A stretch of DNA of 64,000 nucleotides, from contig JAHAJA010000006.1 in assembly GCA_018372435.1 (NCBI GenBank), positions 62,001 through 126,000 of the forward strand, in the 5' to 3' direction. This document shows positions 17,937-25,101 of this stretch, one piece after another. A program made the position numbers and the translations under genes. Under the pieces are notes generated by a model, which worked only from the letters and a program-made list of their open reading frames with translations, was not told where the DNA came from and searched no databases. This stretch comes from Clostridiales bacterium (GTDB lineage Bacteria > Bacillota > Clostridia > Lachnospirales > Lachnospiraceae). Positions within the stretch are counted from its first letter, which is position 1. Each line of letters starts with the position of its first letter.

Positions 17937-17965
17937 AAATACTTAAATAATTTTTTTAAGTATTT
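17937..17965. repeat. Second inverted repeat with the same half-site core
   Basis: AAATACTTAAA (17937-17947), 7-bp spacer, TTTAAGTATTT (17955-17965); perfect 11-bp arms. Shares the ACTTAAA/TTTAAGT core with the site 60 bp to the left. Confidence 0.7.
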
Positions 17966-17995
17966 TCAATAGGTAAATATGCATAAAATTATCAA

Positions 17996-18023
17996 ATAAT
18001 TGTACAGTTTTTCGTGCAATTAT
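17996..18023. promoter_or_regulatory. Candidate operator upstream of the sugar-transporter promoter
   Basis: ATAATTGTAC (17996-18005) and GTGCAATTAT (18014-18023) form a 9-of-10 inverted repeat that ends 2 bp before the -35 box. Its position suits an activator or repressor; the protein is unknown. Confidence 0.4.
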
Positions 18024-18025
18024 AC

Positions 18026-18054
18026 TTGACTGAGAACATATGATGAAGTAGTAT
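18026..18054 (+). promoter_or_regulatory. Promoter of the maltodextrin/cyclodextrin transporter operon
   Basis: -35 TTGACT (18026-18031), 17-bp spacer, -10 TAGTAT (18049-18054). An AGTCAA at 18057-18062 is complementary to the -35 box. Confidence 0.55.
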
Positions 18055-18095
18055 ATAGTCAAAGATGGTAATTAATGGGCCGGTAAGGAGAAAGG

Positions 18096-18113
18096 ATGAA
18101 AGAATTTGAATAA
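18096..18113 (+). other. Five-codon leader ORF overlapping the malF-like start
   Basis: ATG at 18096 with AAGGAG 5 bp upstream encodes MKEFE, stop TAA at 18111-18113. The TTG start of the permease (18106) lies inside it, so ribosomes finishing here could re-initiate a few bases back. Confidence 0.4.
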
Positions 18114-19452
18114 GAATAAACGGATAGTAAGTACGATATGCTCCATACTCATATGGGGATCTGGCCAGTTTTTTGTGTGTAAGCAGAGATTAAAGGGTAT
18201 GATACTATTTTTGTTACAGTTAATTTTTGTTGGAACAGAAATATTCAGTGGCTACCTATTAGAAGCATTATCTGGGCAGATAACACATTTTTCATTTCGC
18301 CTACATGGTGGGTTCTTTGCAAAAGGAATCTGGGGGCTAATTACATTAGGTGAAAAAGAAGGCGGAAGAAACGGTGACCACTCAACCATGTTATTAATAA
18401 CAGGTATTATAGCAGTAATGGTATTACTTGTAGTGATGGGCATCTATTTTTTCAATATACGAGATGCGTATAAGACAGGTAAGTTATTAGATGAAACAGG
18501 ACATTGTCCAACTACGAAAGAATATTTCAAAAATACATATTCTAAATTCTTTGCCTACGTAATCTTAATTCCCATTGTTATATATATCATGTTTATCGTA
18601 ATAATGCCTATTATATTTGCAATATTAACTGCATTTACAAACTATAACACCAATCATTTACCGCCTGGAAACCTAATTAGTTGGGTGGGCTTTAGTAACT
18701 TTAAGAAATTGTTCCAGATTCCCATCTGGTCAAGTACTTTCTTCTCCGTACTTAGATGGACTATTGTTTGGGCTGTTCTGGCAACGTTTTCAACTTACTT
18801 TTTTGGCATGTTTCAAGCAATCTTATTAAATAGTAAATTTACCAAATGTAAGTCTCTTTACCGAGGAATTATGATTTTGCCATGGGCGATACCACAATTA
18901 ATTTCGTTATTAGTATTTCGTAATTTCTTAAATGGACAATTTGGTCCAGTAAGTAAGTTTTTAATGGACATTGGATTAACCGATCATAGAATTGCATTTT
19001 TAGCAGACCCGTTCATTGCAAAGATTACCATCTTAGTTGTAAACCTATGGCTTGGTTTCCCGATGTTCATGATTATGATTCAAGGTATCTTATCGAATAT
19101 AGATAAGAGCTTATATGAAGCCGCAGAAATCGACGGCGGAGGTGGATTTAAGATATTTAGGTTTATTACATTACCACTTGTTCTACGTGCAACGGCACCA
19201 TTAATCGTTATGAATCTTGCAGGTAATTTTAATGGATTTGGTATTATCTACTTCTTAACCAATGGAGGGCCTGTCAATTCGAGTTATCAGTTTGCAGGAG
19301 ATACAGATATCTTGATATCATGGATCTATAAACTAACCTTAGAACAGAAACTATATGATATGGCAGCTGTTATGAATATTATGATTTTCATACTAATAGC
19401 AGTAGTGTCTATCTGGAACTTTAGAAGAACACAAGCATTCAAGGAGGTGTAA
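18106..19452 (+). CDS. Maltodextrin/cyclodextrin ABC transporter permease, MalF-like
   Basis: 448 aa integral membrane protein. Two N-terminal membrane segments (about 12-45 and 105-125) precede the transport core, as in MalF-type proteins. The core has about six helices and the EAA loop (YEAAEIDGGGGFKIFRFITLPL) that docks the ATPase. No dedicated ATPase is encoded here, so a shared MsmX-like ATPase elsewhere is expected. The only possible start is unusual: TTG at 18106, because a TGA closes the frame at 18097. The good AAGGAG (18085-18090) instead serves an ATG at 18096 that encodes a 5-codon peptide (MKEFE) overlapping the TTG. The gene is first in an operon with the second permease and binding protein. 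Confidence 0.88.
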   Translation: MNKNKRIVSTICSILIWGSGQFFVCKQRLKGMILFLLQLIFVGTEIFSGYLLEALSGQITHFSFRLHGGFFAKGIWGLITLGEKEGGRNGDHSTMLLITGIIAVMVLLVVMGIYFFNIRDAYKTGKLLDETGHCPTTKEYFKNTYSKFFAYVILIPIVIYIMFIVIMPIIFAILTAFTNYNTNHLPPGNLISWVGFSNFKKLFQIPIWSSTFFSVLRWTIVWAVLATFSTYFFGMFQAILLNSKFTKCKSLYRGIMILPWAIPQLISLLVFRNFLNGQFGPVSKFLMDIGLTDHRIAFLADPFIAKITILVVNLWLGFPMFMIMIQGILSNIDKSLYEAAEIDGGGGFKIFRFITLPLVLRATAPLIVMNLAGNFNGFGIIYFLTNGGPVNSSYQFAGDTDILISWIYKLTLEQKLYDMAAVMNIMIFILIAVVSIWNFRRTQAFKEV

Positions 19453-19456
19453 GAAC

Positions 19457-20284
19457 ATGTGGAAGAGACGAGCGAAAGCGATTTTAATTAATGCAGAACT
19501 AATCCTAGTATCAATCATAGTTCTTATACCTGTTATCTGGATAGTAATGTCTTCCTTTAACAAAGGGCAAAACTTATCGACAGCAAGTTTTATACCAAAA
19601 GAGTTGACATTATCAAACTATACGCAATTATTTAAGGAGACTGAATTTGGGAGTTGGTTCTTTAATAGTTTATCCGTTGCTACATTGAATGCGTTAATCT
19701 CAGTTATCTTGATTTTGTTAACTTCGTGGATTGTATCAAGATTTAAGTTTAAGGGAAAGAAGACGGGATTACTTACTTTACTAGTATTATCTATGTTCCC
19801 TAGTTTCTTATCCATGACAGCAGTTTACACATTATTCATTGTGTTTGAACTTGTGAATAAGCCTATTGCCTTAGTAATACTCTATGCAGCAGGGGCTATC
19901 CCATATAATGTATGGCTGGTAAAGGGATATATTGATGGTATACCAAGTTCTCTTGATGAGGCAGCATATATAGACGGTAGTAGTAAATTGAATACATTCG
20001 TACGTATTATTGTTCCAATGTCAACACCGATTATTGTATATTGTGCAGTATCTCAGTTTATGATGCCATGGATGGATTATATCATTCCTAATTTATTATT
20101 AACTGGAAACAAGAACAAGACTGTAGCTGTGGGACTATATTCCTTGATCTCAAACGATCAGAATGCAAACTTTACTTTGTTTGCTGCTGGAGCAGTATTA
20201 GTTGCAGTACCAATCACTATTATGTATCTATTATTCCAGAAATTCTTAGTACAGGGAATTGTAGCAGGTGCATCTAAGGAGTAA
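19457..20284 (+). CDS. Maltodextrin/cyclodextrin ABC transporter permease, MalG-like
   Basis: 275 aa with six predicted membrane helices. The first spans about 10-32. The EAA motif is LDEAAYIDGSSKLNTFVRIIVPM, and the C-terminus ends QGIVAGASKE, nearly identical to the usual MalG ending (GLTAGGVKG-type). AAGGAGGTG lies across the stop of the preceding permease gene and 8 bp before the ATG, so the two are coupled. It pairs with the MalF-like subunit to form the membrane channel. Confidence 0.92.
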   Translation: MWKRRAKAILINAELILVSIIVLIPVIWIVMSSFNKGQNLSTASFIPKELTLSNYTQLFKETEFGSWFFNSLSVATLNALISVILILLTSWIVSRFKFKGKKTGLLTLLVLSMFPSFLSMTAVYTLFIVFELVNKPIALVILYAAGAIPYNVWLVKGYIDGIPSSLDEAAYIDGSSKLNTFVRIIVPMSTPIIVYCAVSQFMMPWMDYIIPNLLLTGNKNKTVAVGLYSLISNDQNANFTLFAAGAVLVAVPITIMYLLFQKFLVQGIVAGASKE

Positions 20285-20358
20285 AGATGCAAATGCAATA
20301 TTCTTTGTCGGTTAAGATATATCTTTATCAGGTAAATATATAGAAAAGAGGATGAGTT

Positions 20359-21636
20359 ATGAAGAAAAATATGAGCAAGAAAATTTTTGCAGTGGTCTTA
20401 TCTGTAGTAATGATTAGTAGTTTAACAGGTTGTAAGAAAACTCTACCAGAAGATGAAGAAGTATTTACAGGTAGCGGAGCTGCCACTGTAGATGAAATGA
20501 CACCAGAAAAAGGTGCCAAACTGGTTTTTTGGACCAGCAACAAAGAATACGGAGAAGCAGTTGCCAAAGCATTTGAGGCAAAATATGATGTTCCTGTTAC
20601 CGTTGCACAAGAGGGAATGGGGACAGTTGATAAGATTGCATTAAGTGGTCCATCTGGAGAAGGTGCAGATGTATTTATTACAGGTCATGATAATTTTCAA
20701 AAAGGGTTATCCTCTGGTGTGTTCATGGAACTAGAAGACGCAATTGTTGATAACGTTAATAGCAAAGTATCGGAATCAGGTACTAAAACTGTTATGAAGG
20801 ATGGAAAGATGTATGGCATTCCAATATCAATCGAAGTTAACTGTTTATTCTATAACAAGGATTTAGTGCAAACTCCAGCCACAACATTAGAAGAAATCAT
20901 GGAAGGGGCAAAAACATTTAATGACCCAGCTAACAACAAATTCAACTTCTTATGCACCATTGGAGATGGTTATTATGAATTCCCATTCGTTGCTGCACAA
21001 GGTTTTGAATTGTTTGGGCCAAACGGTGATGATGGAGATAACCCAGGATTTGATACAGATGAATATGAAAAAGGTTTAGAATTAATTGCCGCGCTGCATG
21101 AAACTATGCCAATCTCATCTACCGATCTTAATAATAAGAGCTCACTAAAAGCTAACTTTATTGATGGCAATGTTGCCTATTATATAACTGGACCTTGGGA
21201 TGTAACACAAATTAAAGAGAGCGGAGTTAACTTTGGTATTACAACATTACCTACGTATCAAGGAAATCAATTGAAACCATTTGCAGGTGTACAATGTGCT
21301 TTTGTTTCTACATTTACTAAGTATCCAATTGCTGCAGAATTATTAGCAAACTTCTTAATTAGTGATGAAGGTGCAAGTATCTTATATAACGAATCAAATG
21401 GAATTACTACCCTTAGCAACATTGATAACGTCGAAGGATTGTCGGAAGATCCATATCTTCCAGCCTTCGTAAAACAATTCGAATATTCCGTACCAATGCC
21501 AAGTGTTTCTAGAATCTCATACTTTTGGTCAATTGCAGCAGACATTGACCGCGCTGTGTTTGATGGTCAATTAACACCAGCTGATGCACGTAAGAAAGCA
21601 ATTGAGAACTGGAAGGCGTTATTAGCAACAGAATAA
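20359..21636 (+). CDS. Maltodextrin/cyclodextrin-binding lipoprotein, MalE-like
   Basis: 425 aa. The lipoprotein signal peptide has a lipobox LTGC with Cys25 as the lipid-modified residue. The mature protein is a family 1 extracellular solute-binding protein: KLVFWTSNKEYGEAVAKAFE, a GKMYGIPISIEVNCLFYNKDL segment and FIDGNVAYYITGPWD match MalE/cyclodextrin-binding proteins such as CymE or GanO. It captures oligosaccharides outside the membrane for the two permeases upstream. The 74-bp gap after the malG-like gene contains no clear terminator. The neighbouring CGTases and cyclomaltodextrinases make cyclodextrins a likely ligand in addition to maltodextrins. Confidence 0.92.
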   Translation: MKKNMSKKIFAVVLSVVMISSLTGCKKTLPEDEEVFTGSGAATVDEMTPEKGAKLVFWTSNKEYGEAVAKAFEAKYDVPVTVAQEGMGTVDKIALSGPSGEGADVFITGHDNFQKGLSSGVFMELEDAIVDNVNSKVSESGTKTVMKDGKMYGIPISIEVNCLFYNKDLVQTPATTLEEIMEGAKTFNDPANNKFNFLCTIGDGYYEFPFVAAQGFELFGPNGDDGDNPGFDTDEYEKGLELIAALHETMPISSTDLNNKSSLKANFIDGNVAYYITGPWDVTQIKESGVNFGITTLPTYQGNQLKPFAGVQCAFVSTFTKYPIAAELLANFLISDEGASILYNESNGITTLSNIDNVEGLSEDPYLPAFVKQFEYSVPMPSVSRISYFWSIAADIDRAVFDGQLTPADARKKAIENWKALLATE

Positions 21637-21665
21637 GACAGAGTATTGTACTGAAAGGAGCATGC

Positions 21666-23387
21666 ATGAACAGAGAAGCACTATACCATTGCTCAAAAAG
21701 CAATTACGCATATACATACGATCTAACAGATATCAGAATTCGATTCCGAACAGCGAAGGATGACGTGGATGAAGTTAGACTCTATTATGGAGTGAAATTT
21801 GATTGGGCGAACAAAACATATCGTATTATGACTAAAATTGGTTCGGATGAGTATTTTGATTATTATCAATATAATATTAAACAAGAGGATATTAGGTTAG
21901 GTTATTATTTTGAGGTTATAGCAGATAAGGAGGATATCTTCTATACAGAAGCTGGAATCCTAGATGCTTTTGATGATAATCGTGCACATTGTTTATTCTT
22001 CCAATATCCTAGTGCACATTATGTAGATATACCACACAAACCAAGCTGGTTTAGCGACGCTGTATTTTATCAGATTTTTGTGGAAAGGTTTGATAATGGA
22101 AATCCTGAGATTTCACCGGATGGAATTGTACCATGGGATTCAAATCCAACGCCAAAATCCTTTTATGGAGGTGATCTAGAAGGAATTCGCAAGCACTTAT
22201 CCTATTTACAAGACTTAGGAATTAATGCCATCTATCTTACACCAATATTCGAATCCATATCAAATCATAAGTATGACACGATTGATTATATGGAGATTGA
22301 TTCACATTTCGGTGATAAAGAAACTTTTCGTAAATTAGTGAACGAAGCACATGAAAAAGGAATTCGTATTATACTTGATGCAGTGTTCAATCATTGTAGT
22401 GATCGATTTGCTCCATTTAGGGATGTATTAGAGCATGGTGAGAGCTCTATATACAAGGATTGGTTTCGTATTAAAGAATTCCCAGTTAGTCAGACAGAAG
22501 TTAATTATGAGGTGTTTGCAAGTGTACCATATATGCCAAGATTCAACACAGCAAACGAAGAAGTGAAAGAGTATCTCTTTGATGTGGTTCGCTACTGGAC
22601 AACAGAATTTCATATTGATGGCTGGAGACTTGATGTAGCAGACGAACCAGACCACTGTTTTTGGAGAGAGTTTAGAAAAGTTGCCAAAGGGCTAGATGAT
22701 GACCTTATCATTATAGGAGAAGTATGGCATGACTCTATGCCTTGGTTATTAGGGGATCAATTTGATACCGTAATGAATTATCCAATAATGCATCAAGCAG
22801 TCAACTTTTTTGCAAAAGGAGATATTGATGCAACGGCGTTTTCAGATGCTCTTACGATGCAACTTATGAAATATCCAGATAGGATTAATGAAATGATGTT
22901 TAATCTACTAGACAGTCATGACACGGAACGATTCCTGTTTATGTGTAAAGAAAACAAGCAAAATCTGATGAATGCAGCAGCATTTATATTCGGATATCTA
23001 GGATCTCCATGTATCTATTATGGAACTGAGATTGGTTTAACAGGAGGGTATGATCCGGGTTGTAGAAAAGGATTTAATTGGAATTCGAAAGAATGGGATC
23101 ATGAGTTACATAATTTTTATAAGAAGTTGATATACATTAGAAAGAGTGAGAAAGCTCTTCGCTATGGAATGATTGCATTTGAGAGTACGAAAGAATTGTT
23201 TGTAATGAAACGTAGTTATGAGGAAATCGATATCTATGTTGTAATTAATCAAACAGATAAAGTACAGTCATTACCAACAGATATCATACAATCTTCATGT
23301 ATTGATTTATTATCAAATCAGTCTTTGGATTGTAATGAAATATCGCCTTATACGGCACATTATTTTAAGATTTGTAAAGGAGAATGA
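21666..23387 (+). CDS. Cytoplasmic cyclomaltodextrinase/neopullulanase (GH13), copy 1
   Basis: 573 aa, no signal peptide. Residues 1-125 are a CBM34-like N-terminal domain typical of the cyclomaltodextrinase/neopullulanase/maltogenic amylase group; the GH13 barrel starts near WFSDAVFYQIFVERF. Catalytic residues: nucleophile Asp323 (GWRLDVADEP), acid/base Glu352 (IIGEVWHDS) and Asp419 (LLDSHDTER). It would open and hydrolyse imported cyclodextrins and maltodextrins. It follows the binding protein by 29 bp, with AAAGGAG 5 bp before the ATG at 21666. A paralogue with identical catalytic positions lies at 27572. Confidence 0.92.
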   Translation: MNREALYHCSKSNYAYTYDLTDIRIRFRTAKDDVDEVRLYYGVKFDWANKTYRIMTKIGSDEYFDYYQYNIKQEDIRLGYYFEVIADKEDIFYTEAGILDAFDDNRAHCLFFQYPSAHYVDIPHKPSWFSDAVFYQIFVERFDNGNPEISPDGIVPWDSNPTPKSFYGGDLEGIRKHLSYLQDLGINAIYLTPIFESISNHKYDTIDYMEIDSHFGDKETFRKLVNEAHEKGIRIILDAVFNHCSDRFAPFRDVLEHGESSIYKDWFRIKEFPVSQTEVNYEVFASVPYMPRFNTANEEVKEYLFDVVRYWTTEFHIDGWRLDVADEPDHCFWREFRKVAKGLDDDLIIIGEVWHDSMPWLLGDQFDTVMNYPIMHQAVNFFAKGDIDATAFSDALTMQLMKYPDRINEMMFNLLDSHDTERFLFMCKENKQNLMNAAAFIFGYLGSPCIYYGTEIGLTGGYDPGCRKGFNWNSKEWDHELHNFYKKLIYIRKSEKALRYGMIAFESTKELFVMKRSYEEIDIYVVINQTDKVQSLPTDIIQSSCIDLLSNQSLDCNEISPYTAHYFKICKGE

Positions 23388-23389
23388 GT

Positions 23390-24013
23390 ATGAAAAAGAA
23401 ATTGGAGAAGGTTTTAAGTTTCGTATTGGTTTTTGCTTTTGTTATTATGGGATGTGTATTACCAGCTAGGCTATCTAAAGCAGCCGATACCGCAAGTACA
23501 TCAACAGATTCAGGTAATGTAGTTAAGGTTTATTATTATAACGAAAACAAATGGGAAAGTGTTAATGTGTGGGCATGGACGATTGAGACTACCGTAGATT
23601 TAGCAAAGAATGCCTGGCCTGGAGATGCTATGACAGATGAAGGAAATGGTTGGTTTTCTGCTGAAATTACTGCAGATGAAAATATTGGAGTTTTATTCAC
23701 CGACAATGCAGGTGGTCAGACATCGGATTGTAAAGATCTTGAGCCTGGTAAGACATATTGGATCACTAATGGTAGTGAAGATTTACTTAATGATTCTGGT
23801 ATGGGTGGTGGAGTAAGTTTGGTAGCTTCATCAGAACCAAAAGCTGGTTGGCCTGAAGGACCTGCAGCCGATACAGCAACTACTGCACCAGCAACTACAA
23901 GTGAAGATAAGGATAGTAATAATGTAGTTCTATATGTAGTAATTGCTGCAGTAGTAGTTGTTGTTATAATTGCAGGTGTAGTAATCACTAAGAAGAAAAA
24001 GGGAGATAAATAA
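23390..24013 (+). CDS. Membrane-anchored starch-binding (CBM26-like) surface protein
   Basis: 207 aa. The ATG at 23390 is preferred because AAGGAG is 7 bp upstream; an ATG at 23384 overlapping the previous stop is only 1 bp from it. A signal peptide (cleavage near SKAAD) is followed by one compact beta module: VKVYYYNENKWESVNVWAW, WPGDAMTDEGNGWFSAEI, IGVLFTDNAGGQTSD, GKTYWITNG, the pattern of CBM25/26 starch-binding domains. A Thr/Ala-rich linker of about 25 residues leads to a C-terminal membrane helix (about 179-202) and a KKKKGDK tail. It has no catalytic domain, so it probably holds starch or long glucans at the cell surface near the binding lipoprotein. Confidence 0.78.
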   Translation: MKKKLEKVLSFVLVFAFVIMGCVLPARLSKAADTASTSTDSGNVVKVYYYNENKWESVNVWAWTIETTVDLAKNAWPGDAMTDEGNGWFSAEITADENIGVLFTDNAGGQTSDCKDLEPGKTYWITNGSEDLLNDSGMGGGVSLVASSEPKAGWPEGPAADTATTAPATTSEDKDSNNVVLYVVIAAVVVVVIIAGVVITKKKKGDK

Positions 24014-24060
24014 ATCCGTTAGCATTAGATTCTAAAATTAGTACTGAAAGGGGGGATCTC

Positions 24061-24978
24061 TTAATCCGCATCAGGATTGATGAAGAACTGGTTACAAGGA
24101 GTACCCACATACACAAGACGAAGGAGTTGTTCTAGAATTTTCACAGCAGTTATAGCCTTCGTCTTGTTTTTTATTGAAATTGTCATCGTATCAGGTAAAA
24201 GAAGTTTTGAATTATCGAGCGAAGTTACAACTACAATATGATCATTGCGGATATATCGTTCTACTTCAAGACCGAGAATTTCACCTAGGACAATCCCTTT
24301 TTCGTTCTGATGCTGAAGAAGAAATTCTCGCAAATCATTTTTCATATCATTAATAAATATCTTGTCCGCACCAATTGTATTGGTTATGATATCTTTTAGC
24401 TCTTCATTCAGAATATCTTCCATTATTAAGAAGATATCTTCTTCTTGTAACATGCGTTTTGCCCTAGAAATAATCGCTTCATAATTGGGATATATCTTGC
24501 AAAAGAGGGGATCATTAATTTCACAATCAAGAAAAATAATAGGAACATAGTATTTTCTTGTAACTCTACGAACTTCCTCTGAACGTATATCAATTATGAA
24601 AGCAGCATCAAGAGAACGTTTGGATATAATATCAGCTTCCTCCTCGAATGCTTTTGTAGTCGCTATGATGGTGTCATAACCTAACAATGACAACTGCATC
24701 TGTAGCTCAATGGCCAAATCATAATAAAGCATCTTTTTACTAGGAGCGTTACGCTTATTCCAATTGATTATTATACCAACTAAATTACTCTTCGGATGCG
24801 TTGTACAACGATTTATATTAGGGGCATAATTAAGTTTTTTTGCCGCCTCTAAAACCTTAATGCGGGTATCGTGTTTAATATGTTCTTTATCTGAATTATT
24901 AATTACATAAGAAACGGTGGCAACTGATACACCACATAAATCTGCTATATCTTGCATAGTTGCTTTATTTTTTCCCAT
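24061..24978 (-). CDS. LacI-family transcriptional regulator
   Basis: 305 aa. The N-terminal helix-turn-helix and hinge are canonical (TMQDIADLCGVSVATVSYVIN, then KLNYAPN). The effector-binding domain is recognisable but shorter and more diverged than usual (LacI members are about 330-340 aa); the last strand region is abbreviated. It is divergent from the first CGTase gene and convergent with the transporter/CBM26 operon, so it is the natural candidate regulator of the starch locus. A palindrome at 24990-25007 overlaps its own ribosome site, suggesting autoregulation. Confidence 0.9.
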   Translation of the reverse strand: MGKNKATMQDIADLCGVSVATVSYVINNSDKEHIKHDTRIKVLEAAKKLNYAPNINRCTTHPKSNLVGIIINWNKRNAPSKKMLYYDLAIELQMQLSLLGYDTIIATTKAFEEEADIISKRSLDAAFIIDIRSEEVRRVTRKYYVPIIFLDCEINDPLFCKIYPNYEAIISRAKRMLQEEDIFLIMEDILNEELKDIITNTIGADKIFINDMKNDLREFLLQHQNEKGIVLGEILGLEVERYIRNDHIVVVTSLDNSKLLLPDTMTISIKNKTKAITAVKILEQLLRLVYVGTPCNQFFINPDAD

Positions 24979-24989
24979 GATGCACCTCC

Positions 24990-25007
24990 AATGGTAGTAT
25001 TACCATT
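24990..25007. promoter_or_regulatory. LacI-type operator overlapping the regulator's ribosome site
   Basis: AATGGTA (24990-24996), 4-bp centre, TACCATT (25001-25007): perfect 7-bp arms in a LacI-like spacing, partly covering the CCTCCA complement of the regulator's Shine-Dalgarno and lying between the divergent regulator and CGTase genes. Confidence 0.6.
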
Positions 25008-25101
25008 AATTGTATCATGAGAAAATTGTAAAAGCAACTATACGATAGTCACTTGATAAAACGAAGTAAATGTCCCTATATAAGGGCTGAAAGGAGTAAG
25101 T

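Larger units (their letters stand above)
17717..18105. other. Divergent intergenic region between recombinase and sugar transporter
   Basis: 389 bp, very AT-rich, no gene. It holds two palindromes sharing ACTTAAA/TTTAAGT half-sites (17865-17894 and 17937-17965), an imperfect inverted repeat at 17996-18023, and the transporter promoter at 18026-18054. Each is listed separately. Confidence 0.7.
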
